Of a stretch of DNA of 64,000 nucleotides, positions 50,571 to 61,874 are shown piece after piece. How positions within the stretch are numbered: the stretch's first letter is position 1; each line of letters starts with the position of its first letter. The DNA lies in contig NZ_JABEQC010000009.1 in the NCBI RefSeq assembly GCF_013041605.1, forward strand, positions 124,001-188,000. The letters are read 5' to 3'. A program made the translations under genes and the position numbers. The notes under the pieces were generated by a model. The model searched no databases and was not told where the DNA came from. It worked only from the letters and a program-made list of their open reading frames with translations. This stretch comes from Vibrio plantisponsor (lineage in GTDB: Bacteria; Pseudomonadota; Gammaproteobacteria; Enterobacterales; Vibrionaceae).

Positions 50571-51191
50571 TTACAGAATAGCAAGTAGTTCTACTTCGAA
50601 TACTAGAGCTGCAAATGGAGGAATCGCTGCACCTGCGCCACGCTCACCGTATGCAAGGTCGTGAGGGATGTAGAGTTTCCACTTAGAACCAACAGGCATC
50701 ATTTGTAGAGCTTCAACCCAACCTTTGATTACGCCTGTAACAGGGAATTCTGCTGGCTGACCGCGAGATACAGAGCTGTCAAATACAGTACCGTCTACTA
50801 GTTCACCGTGGTAGTGAACACGTACAGATTTGTCTGCAGATGGGATTTCACCAGTACCTTCAGTAATCACTTCGTATTGTAGACCTGAGTCTAGAACAGT
50901 CACTTCTGAACGTAGTGCGTTATCTTGAAGGAAAGTTTCGCCTTCAGCAGCTGCTACTTTAGCTGCTTCTTTACGCGCTTCTTCTGCACGAGTGTGCATA
51001 GCTTGTAGAGCTTTGTTGATTTCGTCTACTTCGATAGCTGGCATGTCGCCCACTAGCGCTGTTGCGATACCAGCAGCAATAGCGTCAACGTTTAGACCTT
51101 CAAGGCCACTACCTGCTAGTTGCTGGCCCATTTGTAGACCGATACCGTAGCTAGCTTTCTGCTCAACGGTTTCAAATTTAACTTCAGACAT
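50571..51191 (-). CDS. fklB: FKBP-type peptidyl-prolyl isomerase FklB
   Basis: A 206-residue prolyl isomerase. The N-terminal helical dimerisation domain (about 1-100, [20 protein letters not shown]) is followed by the FKBP domain (about 110-205) with [32 protein letters not shown] and [21 protein letters not shown]. The start at 51191 matches E. coli FklB; an in-frame ATG at 51200 would add three residues. No signal peptide, so cytosolic rather than FkpA. Confidence 0.95.
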   Translation of the reverse strand: MSEVKFETVEQKASYGIGLQMGQQLAGSGLEGLNVDAIAAGIATALVGDMPAIEVDEINKALQAMHTRAEEARKEAAKVAAAEGETFLQDNALRSEVTVLDSGLQYEVITEGTGEIPSADKSVRVHYHGELVDGTVFDSSVSRGQPAEFPVTGVIKGWVEALQMMPVGSKWKLYIPHDLAYGERGAGAAIPPFAALVFEVELLAIL

Positions 51192-51456
51192 AAATGTCAC
51201 TCTTTTTAAGATAAAACAAAGTCCAAAGGATAACAGTTTCGAGCTAGTGATGAAACGCCAGAACCCAATTCGTTTGATAAACTCTAACTGAACCGTTGTG
51301 TTGAGGTGACTTCTGCATATAAGGTGTGACTAAGCGCAGATCCCAAAGAAAAATCTTCAAGATTGTGTAAAGCTTTATTAGATAACAGGGTGAGGCTCTA
51401 TACTCATGGCTCTTGAGTTTTTATACTGAGTCTACGAAGTAAAGGAACGGATAAAA

Positions 51457-52020
51457 ATGAACCGTCGACATAAGAAAAAGCAGCAGACAGATTACATCGC
51501 ATTGGCTCAGGATAAGTGGAACGCTATTGATTGGCAGGCTTATCTCGACAATGTGAAGCGTTTATGGTCGCTATTACCGAAGTTTCACCAAAAGGCACTG
51601 ATGGTATTGGTACCTCTAGTGCTTGTTATTGGTTTGATTCCATTCCCAGATAACGCAAGCTCAAATTCTCCTGAACCCGTGAATAAGCGTGTCGAACTTG
51701 ATATTAATACTCGTGGATTAAGCGAACAGAAAGCATCGAACAGTTCGCCTTTGGAATCCAACGCTTGGCGCGAATATACGGTACAGAAAGGGGATACGCT
51801 TTCTCAGGTTTTCCGTATTAATGAACTGCCGATGAGTGATTTAAACTCGCTGGTTAAGATTGAAGGCTCAGACAAGCCGTTAAGCCATATCCAACAAGGT
51901 CAGTTAATCCGTTTTAAACTCGCTGAGGATGGCAATTTGGATATATTGCAGCTTGAGCGCAATGGTCAGTCAGTAATGTTCTTTAAGCTATCTGAAGGTG
52001 GATTTGGTCGAAGTAAATGA
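51457..52020 (+). CDS. OapA-family inner-membrane protein with LysM-like domain
   Basis: A 187-residue protein. The basic N-terminus (MNRRHKKKQQ) and tryptophan-containing OapA N-terminal domain precede a membrane segment at about 46-62. A Ser/Asn-rich linker follows, then a LysM-like peptidoglycan-binding domain at about 106-155 (YTVQKGDTLSQVFRINELPM). Relatives are the Haemophilus opacity-associated protein OapA and E. coli YtfB, linked to cell division. Predicted to sit in the inner membrane with the domain in the periplasm. AAAGGAACGG precedes the ATG. Confidence 0.85.
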   Translation: MNRRHKKKQQTDYIALAQDKWNAIDWQAYLDNVKRLWSLLPKFHQKALMVLVPLVLVIGLIPFPDNASSNSPEPVNKRVELDINTRGLSEQKASNSSPLESNAWREYTVQKGDTLSQVFRINELPMSDLNSLVKIEGSDKPLSHIQQGQLIRFKLAEDGNLDILQLERNGQSVMFFKLSEGGFGRSK

Positions 52021-52033
52021 TATTAATGCCAGT

Positions 52034-52906
52034 CTAATTACTGGCATTAATAAGTTTTTTCTGACTACGTTTTTTTAATAGCTGAATTTTAGGAATCAGT
52101 GGCAATACTATCATCCCAATACCTACCCAAGTCAGCATATCGGGGATTTCATCGAACCACATGACCCCAAATAATACGACAAAAAGTAAACCTGAATATT
52201 CAGCTAATGCTATTTGGTTAGCGGCGGCTCGCTGATAAGCGATAACTGCCAATCCATTGTAAGAAAGCACCAGCAATGCACTTAATGCAATCCAGCCTAG
52301 CTGAACCCATGTCATTGGCTGCCAGTTAATAGAGGCCAGTATTGCTGCTATCGGCAGAGAAAACAGGCTAGTCCACATTAATGTCGTAATAACAGTCTGC
52401 TCTTTCGGAATACGCTTCGCCAATATGTTAAACAGAGCCAATGTAAACGCTGTGACTAATGCAAATCCTGCAGCCCAGTGGAAGTTTTGCGGGCGTAGCA
52501 CAATAAGCACGCCACAAAATCCAAAGAGGGTCGCTAATATCTTAGTACTGCTCGGTTTTTCTTTCAGTAACCACATTGATAGTGGCAGCATCAGAATAGG
52601 TGCAGCATAAAAAACAGCATTGGCGGTTGCCAGTGGAAGGTAAGTAATAGCTACCAACATACAACCGCTACCGATAAGTACCAAATGTGCTCTTAAAGCC
52701 GTCATCGACGTACTTAAAAGCACTCTTTGCTCCCTAGGTTGCCTCAGCCAAAGTGGCAATACGATGAGCAGAGATATCAGCTGACGTAAAAACATATACT
52801 GAAATGCTGACACTTCACCCGCGAGCATCTTTACTGAAACGTCAGATAACGAAGCTGCGAGATTGCCAACGATAAGTGCAATGAGAGCTACCGAATAAGC
52901 TGACAT
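52034..52906 (-). CDS. DMT-superfamily transporter (EamA)
   Basis: A 290-residue inner-membrane protein with about ten segments arranged as two EamA repeats (about 1-135 and 145-280). The first repeat has FLRQLISLLIVLPLW and LPLATANAVFYAAPIL; the second ends LGVMW-type FVVLFGVMWFDEIPD. It is a drug/metabolite exporter type; substrate unknown. The ATG overlaps the stop of the upstream acetyltransferase gene by one base, so they are coupled. Confidence 0.9.
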   Translation of the reverse strand: MSAYSVALIALIVGNLAASLSDVSVKMLAGEVSAFQYMFLRQLISLLIVLPLWLRQPREQRVLLSTSMTALRAHLVLIGSGCMLVAITYLPLATANAVFYAAPILMLPLSMWLLKEKPSSTKILATLFGFCGVLIVLRPQNFHWAAGFALVTAFTLALFNILAKRIPKEQTVITTLMWTSLFSLPIAAILASINWQPMTWVQLGWIALSALLVLSYNGLAVIAYQRAAANQIALAEYSGLLFVVLFGVMWFDEIPDMLTWVGIGMIVLPLIPKIQLLKKRSQKKLINASN

Positions 52907-53358
52907 TAAGCGATTCGCTTCATTTCAATGTGTGGGATGTCATCTTCCAAATACATTTCTGAAGTCTGTTCAAAGCCATGTTGTCCGTAGTATTTAGCGA
53001 GATGTTGCTGGGCACTAATAGTGATATCTTCGTTGGGCCAACGTTGCTGACACTCATGTAAAGCTTGAGACATGAGCTTATGGCCTAAACCATCGCCACG
53101 AGCACTTTGTTTGGTCACGACTCTGCCAATACTCAATGTTGAGTAGCTGATGCCTTTAGGTAACAGGCGCGCACACGCTACCAGTTCTTCACCTTTGTAA
53201 CCGAGTAGGTGGAAAACACCCTCTACACGATCTTTATTGTCCAGTTCCGGATATGGACAGGTTTGTTCTACAACAAACACATCGACTCTTAGTTTCAGCA
53301 TTTCATAGAGTTGCGTGGTGGAAAGTTCAGAAAATGAAAGGCACTGCCAATTGAGCAT
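52906..53358 (-). CDS. ElaA-type GNAT acetyltransferase
   Basis: A 150-residue GNAT-fold protein close to E. coli ElaA. The acetyl-CoA loop is GRVVTKQSARGDGLGHKLM (about 77-95). The conserved FVVEQTCPYPELDNKDR is near the N-terminus, and HLAKYYGQHGFEQTSEMYLEDDIPHIEM near the end. Substrate unknown. It is coupled to a DMT transporter, which might export or import the related compound; that is inference. Confidence 0.9.
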   Translation of the reverse strand: MLNWQCLSFSELSTTQLYEMLKLRVDVFVVEQTCPYPELDNKDRVEGVFHLLGYKGEELVACARLLPKGISYSTLSIGRVVTKQSARGDGLGHKLMSQALHECQQRWPNEDITISAQQHLAKYYGQHGFEQTSEMYLEDDIPHIEMKRIA

Positions 53359-53550
53359 GACGACTAACTCCTTGTATTTAATTTGGCAACAATCTAGCAG
53401 GATGGTTAGGGGAAGACATTAACAAAAGTTAATTGGTAAACGATTGATGAAATTAATCGAATATTCATTGGTGGTGAGGGGCAAAAATAACGATAATAGG
53501 CGATTATTTTTTCGTATAGCTAGGGCTAATAGACCCTAAAGGACATCCCC

Positions 53551-54933
53551 TTGAGTGATACTTCATTTTCGGCTTTAAACCTTAAGCCAGAATTGCTTTC
53601 TAACCTTGAAACTATCGGCTTTACCAACATGACGCCGATTCAAGCACAATCGTTGCCAGCGATTCTTAAAGGACAGGATGTCATTGGCCAAGGAAAAACA
53701 GGATCAGGTAAAACGGCCGCGTTTGGTCTCGGTGTGCTGTCTAACTTGGATGTAAAACGCTTCCGAGTTCAGGCATTAGTACTTTGTCCAACACGTGAGT
53801 TAGCTGACCAAGTAGCAACGGACATCCGTACACTAGCTCGCGCTATTCACAATATTAAAGTGCTGACGCTTTGTGGCGGCATGCCGATGGGACCTCAAAT
53901 TGGTTCCCTAGAGCATGGCGCGCATATCTTGGTTGGTACGCCAGGACGTATTCTTGATCATCTAAGCAAAGATCGAATCGATTTGAGCGAACTGAATACG
54001 CTTGTACTCGATGAAGCTGACCGCATGCTAGACATGGGTTTCCAAGATGCGCTAGAAGCGATTATCGATCAAGCTCCGGCTAAGCGTCAGACGTTGCTAT
54101 TCAGTGCTACCTATCCTGATTCAATTCAGCAGATCGCGCAGAAAGTGACTCATGATGCATTGATGATTAAAGTCGCAGCGACTCACGATACCTCAAGCAT
54201 CAAGCAATACTTCTACAAAGTTGAAGGTAGTGAAGCGCGTGATGACGCGCTAGAAGCTTTATTGCTGAAACATCAGCCGGAATCGTCAGTAGTGTTCTGT
54301 AATACTAAACGCGAAGTACAGCATGTGGCTGATGAACTTCATCACCGCGGTTTTAGCGTGATTGAACTGCACGGTGACATGGAACAACGTGAACGTGACC
54401 AAGCTTTGGTTCAGTTTGCCAACAAGAGTATCTCAATTCTGGTTGCAACGGATGTGGCAGCTCGTGGTTTAGATGTGGATAACCTTGACGCAGTATTTAA
54501 CTTTGAGCTTTCTCGTGATCCAGAAGTACACGTGCATCGTATTGGCCGTACTGGCCGCGCAGGAAGTAAAGGACTAGCGTTTAGCTTCTTCAGTGAGAAA
54601 GAGATGTACCGCGTGGCTCAGATTGATGAGTACATGGATATCGCGATCGAACCTGCAACTCTGCCACAGAAACCTTCGGGAGTAGCTCCATATCAAGCGT
54701 CTATGGTGACAATCCAGATCGATGGCGGGAAGAAGCAGAAAGTGCGTGCCGGAGATATTTTGGGTGCGTTGACATCTGACGGTGAACTCTCTGCCGCTCA
54801 CATCGGCAAAATTAACCTATCTGCCATGCGTTCTTATGTGGCGGTTGAGAAAGGTATCGCGAAAAAAGCACTGAGCAAATTGTCGAACGGCAAAATGAAA
54901 GGACGTCAGTTCCGCGCCCGTTTCATCAAATAG
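53551..54933 (+). CDS. dbpA: ATP-dependent RNA helicase DbpA (TTG start)
   Basis: A DEAD-box helicase (460 residues) that acts on 23S rRNA hairpin 92 in 50S assembly. Motifs in order are the Q motif FTNMTPIQAQSLP, GKTGSGKTAAF, PTRELADQ, VLDEADRMLD, SAT, VATDVAARGLDVD and HRIGRTGRAG. The C-terminal RNA-binding domain (about 380-458) distinguishes DbpA from other DEAD proteins. The start appears to be TTG at 53551 with AAGGAC upstream, directly before MSDTSFSALNLKPEL. A small hairpin TAGGG/CCCTA (53521-53538) precedes it. Confidence 0.95.
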   Translation: MSDTSFSALNLKPELLSNLETIGFTNMTPIQAQSLPAILKGQDVIGQGKTGSGKTAAFGLGVLSNLDVKRFRVQALVLCPTRELADQVATDIRTLARAIHNIKVLTLCGGMPMGPQIGSLEHGAHILVGTPGRILDHLSKDRIDLSELNTLVLDEADRMLDMGFQDALEAIIDQAPAKRQTLLFSATYPDSIQQIAQKVTHDALMIKVAATHDTSSIKQYFYKVEGSEARDDALEALLLKHQPESSVVFCNTKREVQHVADELHHRGFSVIELHGDMEQRERDQALVQFANKSISILVATDVAARGLDVDNLDAVFNFELSRDPEVHVHRIGRTGRAGSKGLAFSFFSEKEMYRVAQIDEYMDIAIEPATLPQKPSGVAPYQASMVTIQIDGGKKQKVRAGDILGALTSDGELSAAHIGKINLSAMRSYVAVEKGIAKKALSKLSNGKMKGRQFRARFIK

Positions 54934-54939
54934 CTTGAA

Positions 54940-55527
54940 TTATGCCCCTCTTAAGCGCGCTTTGATGCGGCTTAAACTGATCGGGGTTATACCTAAATAA
55001 GCGGCAACGTGAATATCGCTGAGCCGCTTCATTAAGTCAGGAAACTGCTGACACATAATCTGATATCGCTGTTCCGGGCGATACAAAAGCATAAACCTTT
55101 CTTTGTTTTCCTTATGCATCAATTGCGTTTCAAGCAACTTGATATAGAGCGGATGTGAGGTTTTTTTCCATTGGTTCAGGTATTCAATTGGCAAACAGAG
55201 CAGAGTTACTGGGCTCAGTGTTTCAAGTAAGTAGGGATAGGGTGCTTGTTTTATCAAGCTTTCAAATCCGATGATCCAATCTTGTTCCCAATAGAACTCT
55301 TTACTGAATGTTTTGCCTTCTTCTGTAAGGTAGCTGGCGTGACATATACCGTGGCTGACAAAATACAGATGGCTGGCCATTTGCCCTTGATTGACCAGAA
55401 TATGACGAGTTGGAAGTTCAAGCGGGGACGAAACTTCAAATAACTGGAGTGCTTCTGCGCTACTGAATCCATATTCCAGCATTTGTTTTATAAAATTATC
55501 GTAGATAGCTTGATCCCGCATCGTCAT
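54940..55527 (-). CDS. Crp/Fnr-family regulator
   Basis: A 195-residue protein with an N-terminal cyclic-nucleotide-like domain (about 30-125, ILVNQGQMASHLYFVSHGI) and a short C-terminal helix-turn-helix (SDIHVAAYLGITPISLSRIKARL). It lacks the cAMP-contact Arg/Ser set of CRP and has no Fnr cysteines, so the signal is unknown. It ends 6 bp from dbpA, convergent. It follows cpdB on the minus strand behind a terminator. Related to the Crp/Fnr proteins near nucleotide or stress genes. Confidence 0.85.
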   Translation of the reverse strand: MTMRDQAIYDNFIKQMLEYGFSSAEALQLFEVSSPLELPTRHILVNQGQMASHLYFVSHGICHASYLTEEGKTFSKEFYWEQDWIIGFESLIKQAPYPYLLETLSPVTLLCLPIEYLNQWKKTSHPLYIKLLETQLMHKENKERFMLLYRPEQRYQIMCQQFPDLMKRLSDIHVAAYLGITPISLSRIKARLRGA

Positions 55528-55544
55528 TACTCTTTTGCCTCAAA

Positions 55545-55571
55545 TAAAAAGCCGCAGCGAATGCTGCGGCT
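55545..55571 (-). terminator. cpdB: Terminator after cpdB
   Basis: AGCCGCAGC (55550-55558) pairs with GCTGCGGCT (55563-55571). On the minus strand a T-run follows (plus-strand A-run 55545-55549). Confidence 0.9.
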
Positions 55572-55593
55572 GGTATTTTACAGGAATCTAGGA

Positions 55594-57555
55594 TTATTTT
55601 TGTAGATTGATTCGGTAAACACCGAAACCAACTTCATCTGTTGCTACCAATTCCATTGGGTATTGGCCTTTGTCTTTGATAAATTTCGCCGCTTTTTCAC
55701 TTGGTGAAGTTTCAAAACGAATATCGAGCTTAGTCTCAGACTTGATTGGTGCAAATGACCAGTTGTTGTCTGCACTTGGCGTCACTTCACCTTGCTCTTT
55801 GCTTACGCGAGCAATGTAATCTGCGACTACAGTGCGGTTTTCATCTGGTGAATCAAATGCGATGAAATCTGAACCTGTTCCAGGGAACTTGTTGCTGTAT
55901 GCACGGTAGTTGTTAGTCGCAATCAGGAACGTCTGCGCAGTATCAATTGGCTTACCTTTATATGTCAGGTTAACAATGCGCTGAGAATCAGGATTGATAA
56001 CTTTACAGTCGCCGTCGTACTTCGCTGGCTTAGTGATATCGATTTGGTAGTTTACGCCATCGATAACGTCGAAGTTATAAGTGCGGAAGCCATCCCAATC
56101 GATTAGTGATTGCGGCTCACTTGAGTTCACATCAATTTGTTTAAACTGACCCGCTGAACATTCCAGCCACTCTTTGACTTTTTTCCCTGACACTTTCAAG
56201 GTGACTAGCGTATTAGGGTATAGGTATAAGTCCGCTGCGTTACGGAAAGTCAGTTCACCCGATTCTACTTCAGTAAAGTTTGATGGGTCATTCTTACGAC
56301 CACCTGCTTTGAACGGCGCTGCAGCTGAAAGCACTGGCAAACCATCTAGGTTTGGATCGCCTTGAATAAAGCGTTCTACGTAATCTTTTTGTGCCAAGCT
56401 TACTATTTGAACTGTTGGGTCATCTTGTACTAATGCTAGGAAGCTGTACATCACGTCATTCGATTTACCAATCGGTTGGTTAACAAACTCACGAGTGCCT
56501 TTATGGTCTGCTTCAAGCGCTTTTACGATACCTGCATCTGCTTCAACCAGAGCTTTCTTGCTCGCTTTATCAAAGATAGGACGAGCTTCTGATTGACCAT
56601 TGGTGACTGCCCACTTGCCATCTTTTTGCTCAAGAGTCAGATCCATTACACCAACGTGGCTACCCCAACGTCCCGGCATAACAGCCGTTACACCATTGAT
56701 GGTGCCTTTCTCAATGTCTGCACCAGCAACTTTTGCAAATTCTTTACTCGGGAATACCGCGTGCGAGTGACCGAATGCAATAGCGTCAATGCCTGCTACT
56801 TTTGTTAGGTAGTAAACCGAGTTTTCCGCACCTGACTGATACTCTTCGGTTGAGATACCAGAGTGTGGAATCGCAACAATGACGTCAGCGCCTTTCGCTT
56901 TCATTTCTGGGATCAGCTTTTCAGCGGTCTTCTTAATGTCACGGGCAATCACACGGCCATCAAGGTTCTTCTTATCCCACACCATGATTTGTGGTGGAAC
57001 GAAACCGATGTAACCGACTTTAACTTCGTGTGCTTTGCCGTCTGTATCTTTGAAGGTATGCGTTTTAATAATGTAAGGCTGGAATAGGTGCTCACCAGTT
57101 GATGCGTTGTAAACGTTGGCGTTGACGTAAGGGAACTTCGCATCGTTGATGGTTTCTTGGAGGAAATCCAAACCATAGTTAAATTCGTGGTTACCAATGT
57201 TACCTACATCGTAAGAGAGTTGGTTCATTGCTTTGTAGACAGGGTGAACTTCGCCAGCTTTAATGCCTTTCGCTGCCATGTAGTCACCCATTGGGCTACC
57301 TTGGATCAAGTCACCGTTATCAACCAGAATACTGTTGGTTGCTTCTTCGCGTGCTTGTTTTACTAACGTTGCTGCACGAGTCAAACCAATTTGTTCTGAT
57401 GGTTTGTCTTTGTAATAGTCATAATCCATCACGTTAGTGTGAATATCAGTTGTCTCGATAATACGTAGTTTGATCGTATCCGCCATAGAGGGACCGGCCA
57501 TGGTCAACAAACCACCTAAAATGGCAATCGATAGAGGTTTGACTGCAACTGTCAT
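55594..57555 (-). CDS. cpdB: 2',3'-cyclic-nucleotide 2'-phosphodiesterase / 3'-nucleotidase CpdB
   Basis: A periplasmic enzyme (653 residues) that hydrolyses 2',3'-cyclic nucleotides and 3'-nucleotides for nucleoside scavenging. The start at 57555 with TTGGAGT upstream gives a signal peptide ending at GPSMA. An earlier in-frame codon at 57627 would put 24 residues before it. The metallophosphatase motifs are [37 protein letters not shown] and FGHSHA. The C-terminal nucleotidase domain ends in [22 protein letters not shown] substrate residues. Confidence 0.95.
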   Translation of the reverse strand: MTVAVKPLSIAILGGLLTMAGPSMADTIKLRIIETTDIHTNVMDYDYYKDKPSEQIGLTRAATLVKQAREEATNSILVDNGDLIQGSPMGDYMAAKGIKAGEVHPVYKAMNQLSYDVGNIGNHEFNYGLDFLQETINDAKFPYVNANVYNASTGEHLFQPYIIKTHTFKDTDGKAHEVKVGYIGFVPPQIMVWDKKNLDGRVIARDIKKTAEKLIPEMKAKGADVIVAIPHSGISTEEYQSGAENSVYYLTKVAGIDAIAFGHSHAVFPSKEFAKVAGADIEKGTINGVTAVMPGRWGSHVGVMDLTLEQKDGKWAVTNGQSEARPIFDKASKKALVEADAGIVKALEADHKGTREFVNQPIGKSNDVMYSFLALVQDDPTVQIVSLAQKDYVERFIQGDPNLDGLPVLSAAAPFKAGGRKNDPSNFTEVESGELTFRNAADLYLYPNTLVTLKVSGKKVKEWLECSAGQFKQIDVNSSEPQSLIDWDGFRTYNFDVIDGVNYQIDITKPAKYDGDCKVINPDSQRIVNLTYKGKPIDTAQTFLIATNNYRAYSNKFPGTGSDFIAFDSPDENRTVVADYIARVSKEQGEVTPSADNNWSFAPIKSETKLDIRFETSPSEKAAKFIKDKGQYPMELVATDEVGFGVYRINLQK

Positions 57556-57862
57556 TGTGTACTCCAATTGATAGGGAAAGTGATAACTCGATAAATGTAT
57601 CAAGTTATTATGAAACAATGATTTCATATTCTATAAAAGTGTGATGTTAGGCGTTCAAATGGTCCGATTTGGTGCTAGTTGTCACTATTTCGCCCCAAGA
57701 TGTCACACTCCTAGTTTCTTAATATAGAAGCTCTTTTCCCCTTTGCTGCCTCCCCATGCCAACTACTTATCAGTTTTTCGAATAAAAAATGAAATTTTAG
57801 AATTTCAGGTAATAAGAAGAAGCCACCATAATGCTTTCATCAATTGGTAAAGGATGACAATC

Positions 57863-58744
57863 ATGGCTGGCTCAGAAAACGTTTCAACGCTGCCAAAGCA
57901 GAAAAAAACACGCTTAGTCGCTGTTGATGGCGCTGCACCAGAAAGCAAATGGACGAGTCTTTCTCGCAGCCAGCTTCAGGCGGGTGAAGTGGCATTAGTC
58001 GGAGCAGGGCCGGGAGACCCAGAACTGCTGACGATTAAAGCGCTTAACTTGCTGCAACAGGCGGATGTGGTTTTGTATGACTACCTCGTCTCTGACGACA
58101 TCATGGCTCTGGTTCCATCGGACACTATTTTGGTTTGTGTCGGTAAGCGAGCTGGTCATCACAGCGTTCCTCAGGAAAAAACCAATCAACTATTAGTGGA
58201 CTTTGCTAAGCAAGGTCATCGAGTGGTTCGCATTAAAGGTGGCGATCCATTTATGTTTGGTCGCGGTGGTGAAGAGCTGGAAGTGTTGTTTGACGCGGGT
58301 ATCAAGTTTCAGGTCATTCCCGGAATTACCGCAGCAGCAGGGGCGACCGCTTATGCAGGTATACCTCTCACTCATCGTGATTTTGCTCAGTCAGCTCTGT
58401 TTGTCACTGGTCATCTCAAAGCCGAAGCAGCGGATATGGACTGGTCTACGCTGGCGCGTGGTAATCAGACTTTAGTGATTTATATGGGTTTGATGAAATC
58501 GAGCACCATCGCTCAGCAGCTCATTGAACATGGGCGAAATGCATCAACACCGATTGCGATTATTGAACGTGGTACTCAGTCATCCCAGAAGGTTTTCCGT
58601 GGTCAGCTTAGCGAATTGCCCCAGCTTGCCGCTCATGCCGAGTCTCCGTCACTGATTGTGATTGGTGAAGTGGTGGCCTTGGCAGACAAACTTCAATGGT
58701 TCAACGACAGCTCAACACGTCAAGAACAGTATCAATACGCATAA
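57863..58744 (+). CDS. cobA: Uroporphyrinogen-III C-methyltransferase (SUMT)
   Basis: Methylates uroporphyrinogen III twice to precorrin-2, the first step to siroheme for sulfite reductase. The 293-residue protein has an about 45-residue N-terminal extension, then the SUMT signature [17 protein letters not shown]. The SAM-loop [13 protein letters not shown] and [21 protein letters not shown] follow. It lacks the CysG oxidase/ferrochelatase domain, so those activities must be elsewhere. The start at 57863 has AAGG with 9 bp spacing; the ATG at 57854 sits on that site. It leads into cysD-N-C. Confidence 0.94.
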   Translation: MAGSENVSTLPKQKKTRLVAVDGAAPESKWTSLSRSQLQAGEVALVGAGPGDPELLTIKALNLLQQADVVLYDYLVSDDIMALVPSDTILVCVGKRAGHHSVPQEKTNQLLVDFAKQGHRVVRIKGGDPFMFGRGGEELEVLFDAGIKFQVIPGITAAAGATAYAGIPLTHRDFAQSALFVTGHLKAEAADMDWSTLARGNQTLVIYMGLMKSSTIAQQLIEHGRNASTPIAIIERGTQSSQKVFRGQLSELPQLAAHAESPSLIVIGEVVALADKLQWFNDSSTRQEQYQYA

Positions 58745-58825
58745 ATACATTTATTGGTTGGGCTCTTTAATTTTATAAACCAAAAGCCCGCCAAGCCATA
58801 AGGCAGCTAAAAGGAAGCACGCAAA

Positions 58826-59734
58826 ATGGATCAACAACGCTTAACCCATTTAAAACAGCTTGAGGCCGAAAGCATTCACATTATTCGTGAAGTTGCTGCG
58901 GAGTTTGCAAACCCAGTGATGATGTATTCCATCGGTAAAGACTCATCCGTGATGCTTCATTTGGCACGTAAAGCGTTTTATCCGGGCAAAATCCCATTTC
59001 CTCTTCTCCATGTTGATACTGACTGGAAATTCCGCGACATGATCGCGTTCCGTGACGCGACAGCGAAAAAGTATGGCTTTGAGCTTTTGGTACATAAGAA
59101 CCCAGAAGGTCTTGAAATGGGCATCAGCCCGTTCGTACACGGTTCTTCAAAGCACACTGACATCATGAAAACTCAGGGCTTAAAACAAGCCTTAAACAAG
59201 TACGGGTTTGACGCAGCTTTTGGTGGTGCCCGCCGTGATGAAGAGAAGTCTCGTGCAAAAGAGCGCGTGTATTCGTTCCGCGATAAGAACCATACCTGGG
59301 ACCCTAAAAATCAACGCCCTGAGCTTTGGAAAACCTATAACGGTCAGATTAACAAAGGTGAGAGCATCCGTGTGTTCCCGCTTTCAAACTGGACTGAGCT
59401 GGATATCTGGCAATACATCTATCTGGAAAATATCGAAATCGTTCCTCTGTATCTCGCTGCGGTTCGCCCAGTAGTAGAAAGAGACGGCATGTTGATCATG
59501 GTGGATGACGAGCGTATGGAAATCCAACCTCATGAAGAAGTCCAACATAAGAGTGTTCGATTCCGTACTTTAGGTTGTTACCCATTAACGGGGGCTATCG
59601 AATCAGAAGCCAACACGTTGACTGAGATCATCGAAGAGATGTTAGTCGCAACATCTAGTGAACGTCAGGGACGTGCGATCGACCATGATCAGTCTGGATC
59701 AATGGAATTGAAAAAACGCCAAGGTTATTTCTAA
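58826..59734 (+). CDS. cysD: Sulfate adenylyltransferase subunit CysD
   Basis: The catalytic small subunit (302 residues) of ATP sulfurylase, making APS from sulfate and ATP. A PP-loop variant, [16 protein letters not shown], is near residues 35-50, and [16 protein letters not shown] binds nucleotide. [16 protein letters not shown] follows. AAGGAAG precedes the ATG. It is followed 18 bp later by cysN. Regulated by CysB in relatives; no site was resolved here. Confidence 0.98.
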   Translation: MDQQRLTHLKQLEAESIHIIREVAAEFANPVMMYSIGKDSSVMLHLARKAFYPGKIPFPLLHVDTDWKFRDMIAFRDATAKKYGFELLVHKNPEGLEMGISPFVHGSSKHTDIMKTQGLKQALNKYGFDAAFGGARRDEEKSRAKERVYSFRDKNHTWDPKNQRPELWKTYNGQINKGESIRVFPLSNWTELDIWQYIYLENIEIVPLYLAAVRPVVERDGMLIMVDDERMEIQPHEEVQHKSVRFRTLGCYPLTGAIESEANTLTEIIEEMLVATSSERQGRAIDHDQSGSMELKKRQGYF

Positions 59735-59751
59735 GGATCTAAGGAAATAGA

Positions 59752-61182
59752 ATGAATAGTGCAGTTCAAGCAGAGCTTTTAGAGCTCGGTATCGAAGGTT
59801 ACCTGAGTCAACACCAACATAAATCGCTACTTAGATTCCTAACCTGTGGTTCAGTAGATGATGGTAAAAGTACTTTAATTGGTCGTCTGCTACACGACTC
59901 AAAACAGATTTATGAAGATCAACTTGCAGCAGTTCACTCTGACAGTCAGCGCGTTGGCACAACCGGTTCCCGTCCTGATCTCGCATTGCTGGTGGATGGC
60001 CTGCAAGCAGAACGTGAGCAAGGCATTACCATTGATGTGGCTTACCGTTATTTCTCAACGCAGAAACGTAAGTTCATCATTGCAGATACTCCGGGACACG
60101 AGCAATACACCCGCAACATGGCTACAGGCGCTTCAACCTGTGATTTGGCGGTTATCTTGATTGATGCGCGTAAAGGCGTTTTGGATCAGACTCGTCGCCA
60201 CTCGTTTATCTCAAACCTGTTGGGCTTGAAGCATTTCATCGTAGCAGTAAACAAGATGGATCTCGTGGATTACTCACAGCAACGGTTTGAAGAGATTCGC
60301 GCAGAATATCTGGAGTTCTCTAAGCATCTGCAAGGCGAGACAGATATTCAAATTATTCCTATCTCTGCTTTAGAGGGAGATAACGTTGTTGAGAAAGGTG
60401 AAAACCTCCGCTGGCATAAAGGTCCTGCATTGCTTGAGCTATTGGAAACAGTCGATATCGACCATGAAAAGGGCAGCGGCGAGTTTCGTTTTCCTGTGCA
60501 GTACGTTAACCGCCCGAATCTCGATTTCCGTGGTTTTGCTGGCACTATTTCATCAGGTTCAGTCAGTGTTGGTGACAAAATCAAAGCGTTGCCATCAGGA
60601 AAAACCTCGACCGTTAAGCGCATTGTGACTTTCGATGGTGATTTAGAGACTGCACAGGCAGGTTTAGCGGTCACGCTGACTCTGGCTGATGAAATTGATA
60701 TCAGTCGTGGTGATTTGATCGTGCTTGAAAACGCACAAGTTGAATCAACCAATCATCTGCTTGCTGATGTGGTGTGGATGACTGAGCAGCCACTCAAGGT
60801 TGGCCGTGAATATGACATTAAGATCGCAGGTAAGAAGAGCGTTGGTCAGATTACCTCTATTCGTCACCAGTACGATATTAATAACCTGTCTACTTTCCAG
60901 ACTGAAGAATTGCCACTGAATGGTATTGGTCTGTGTGAATGGACATTTAACGCTCCGATTGCTTTAGACAAATATCTGGATTGTGCGGATACCGGTGGCT
61001 TCATCGTGATTGACCGTCTGACTAACGTTACCGTTGGTGCTGGATTAGTTCGTGACAGTTTACAGAATGTAGCGCAACAACAAGGTCAGTTCTCTGCATT
61101 TGAAGTAGAACTCAATGCATTGATTCGCAAACATTTCCCTCATTGGGATGCGAAAGATTTAACTCAGCTGCTAAAGTCATAA
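59752..61182 (+). CDS. cysN: Sulfate adenylyltransferase GTPase subunit CysN
   Basis: The EF-Tu-like GTPase (476 residues) that powers APS formation. G motifs are GSVDDGKST (about 33-41), the switch [14 protein letters not shown] (about 110-121) and NKMDLVD (about 168). The C-terminal beta domains are intact. It lacks the fused APS kinase of NodQ-type proteins; a separate cysC follows 25 bp later. Confidence 0.98.
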   Translation: MNSAVQAELLELGIEGYLSQHQHKSLLRFLTCGSVDDGKSTLIGRLLHDSKQIYEDQLAAVHSDSQRVGTTGSRPDLALLVDGLQAEREQGITIDVAYRYFSTQKRKFIIADTPGHEQYTRNMATGASTCDLAVILIDARKGVLDQTRRHSFISNLLGLKHFIVAVNKMDLVDYSQQRFEEIRAEYLEFSKHLQGETDIQIIPISALEGDNVVEKGENLRWHKGPALLELLETVDIDHEKGSGEFRFPVQYVNRPNLDFRGFAGTISSGSVSVGDKIKALPSGKTSTVKRIVTFDGDLETAQAGLAVTLTLADEIDISRGDLIVLENAQVESTNHLLADVVWMTEQPLKVGREYDIKIAGKKSVGQITSIRHQYDINNLSTFQTEELPLNGIGLCEWTFNAPIALDKYLDCADTGGFIVIDRLTNVTVGAGLVRDSLQNVAQQQGQFSAFEVELNALIRKHFPHWDAKDLTQLLKS

Positions 61183-61207
61183 CAGTCAGAAGAATAAGGA
61201 AAAGGTT

Positions 61208-61828
61208 ATGGATTCTTCATCAAGTGCTAAAGATGAGAATATCGTTTGGCATCAGCACTCGGTAGATAAAAACCTGCGTGCGGAGTTAAAGCAGCAAAAG
61301 CCAGCTGTTCTTTGGTTTACCGGACTTTCTGGCGCGGGTAAATCGACGATTGCGGGCGCACTTGAGACGCGTCTCGCTCAGTTGGGCTATCACACCTACT
61401 TACTGGATGGCGACAATGTCCGTCACGGTTTGTGTTCTGATCTTGGCTTTTCTGAGCAAGACCGCCGTGAGAACATTCGTCGCATCGGTGAACTGGCTAA
61501 ACTGATGGCGGATGCAGGGCTTATCGTGTTGACGGCGTTTATTTCACCTCATCGGGCAGAGCGTCAAATGGTGCGTGATTTATTGCCCGAAAGTGAATTT
61601 ATGGAAGTGTATGTGAACACCTCTCTGGAAGTGTGTGAACAGCGTGACCCGAAAGGCTTGTACAAAAAAGCACGAGCAGGAGAAATTGCCAACTTCACAG
61701 GCATTGATTCCGCTTATGAAGCGCCTTTAGAACCAGAAATTGACTTACCCGCAGGTGACGAGAATATCGATACGCTGGTCGATTTATGCATTGCTGAGAT
61801 GGCGAAACGCAAAATCATCTTTCAATAG
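61208..61828 (+). CDS. cysC: Adenylylsulfate (APS) kinase
   Basis: Phosphorylates APS to PAPS, the substrate for PAPS reductase. A P-loop GLSGAGKST lies at about 38-46. The APS/PAPS site residues are in [21 protein letters not shown], and [13 protein letters not shown] follows. The 206-residue length is normal. No transporter gene intervenes between cysN and cysC. Confidence 0.98.
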   Translation: MDSSSSAKDENIVWHQHSVDKNLRAELKQQKPAVLWFTGLSGAGKSTIAGALETRLAQLGYHTYLLDGDNVRHGLCSDLGFSEQDRRENIRRIGELAKLMADAGLIVLTAFISPHRAERQMVRDLLPESEFMEVYVNTSLEVCEQRDPKGLYKKARAGEIANFTGIDSAYEAPLEPEIDLPAGDENIDTLVDLCIAEMAKRKIIFQ

Positions 61829-61842
61829 AAATCGCATAAACT

Positions 61843-61874
61843 AAAAAGTCAGGCCTAGAGCCTGACTTTTTCTT
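61843..61874. terminator. Bidirectional terminator after cysC
   Basis: AAAAAGTCAGGC (61843-61854) pairs with GCCTGACTTTTT (61860-61871), with a 5-nt loop and flanking A and T runs. It serves cysC and the converging TIGR03899 gene, whose stop is 61875. Confidence 0.95.
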
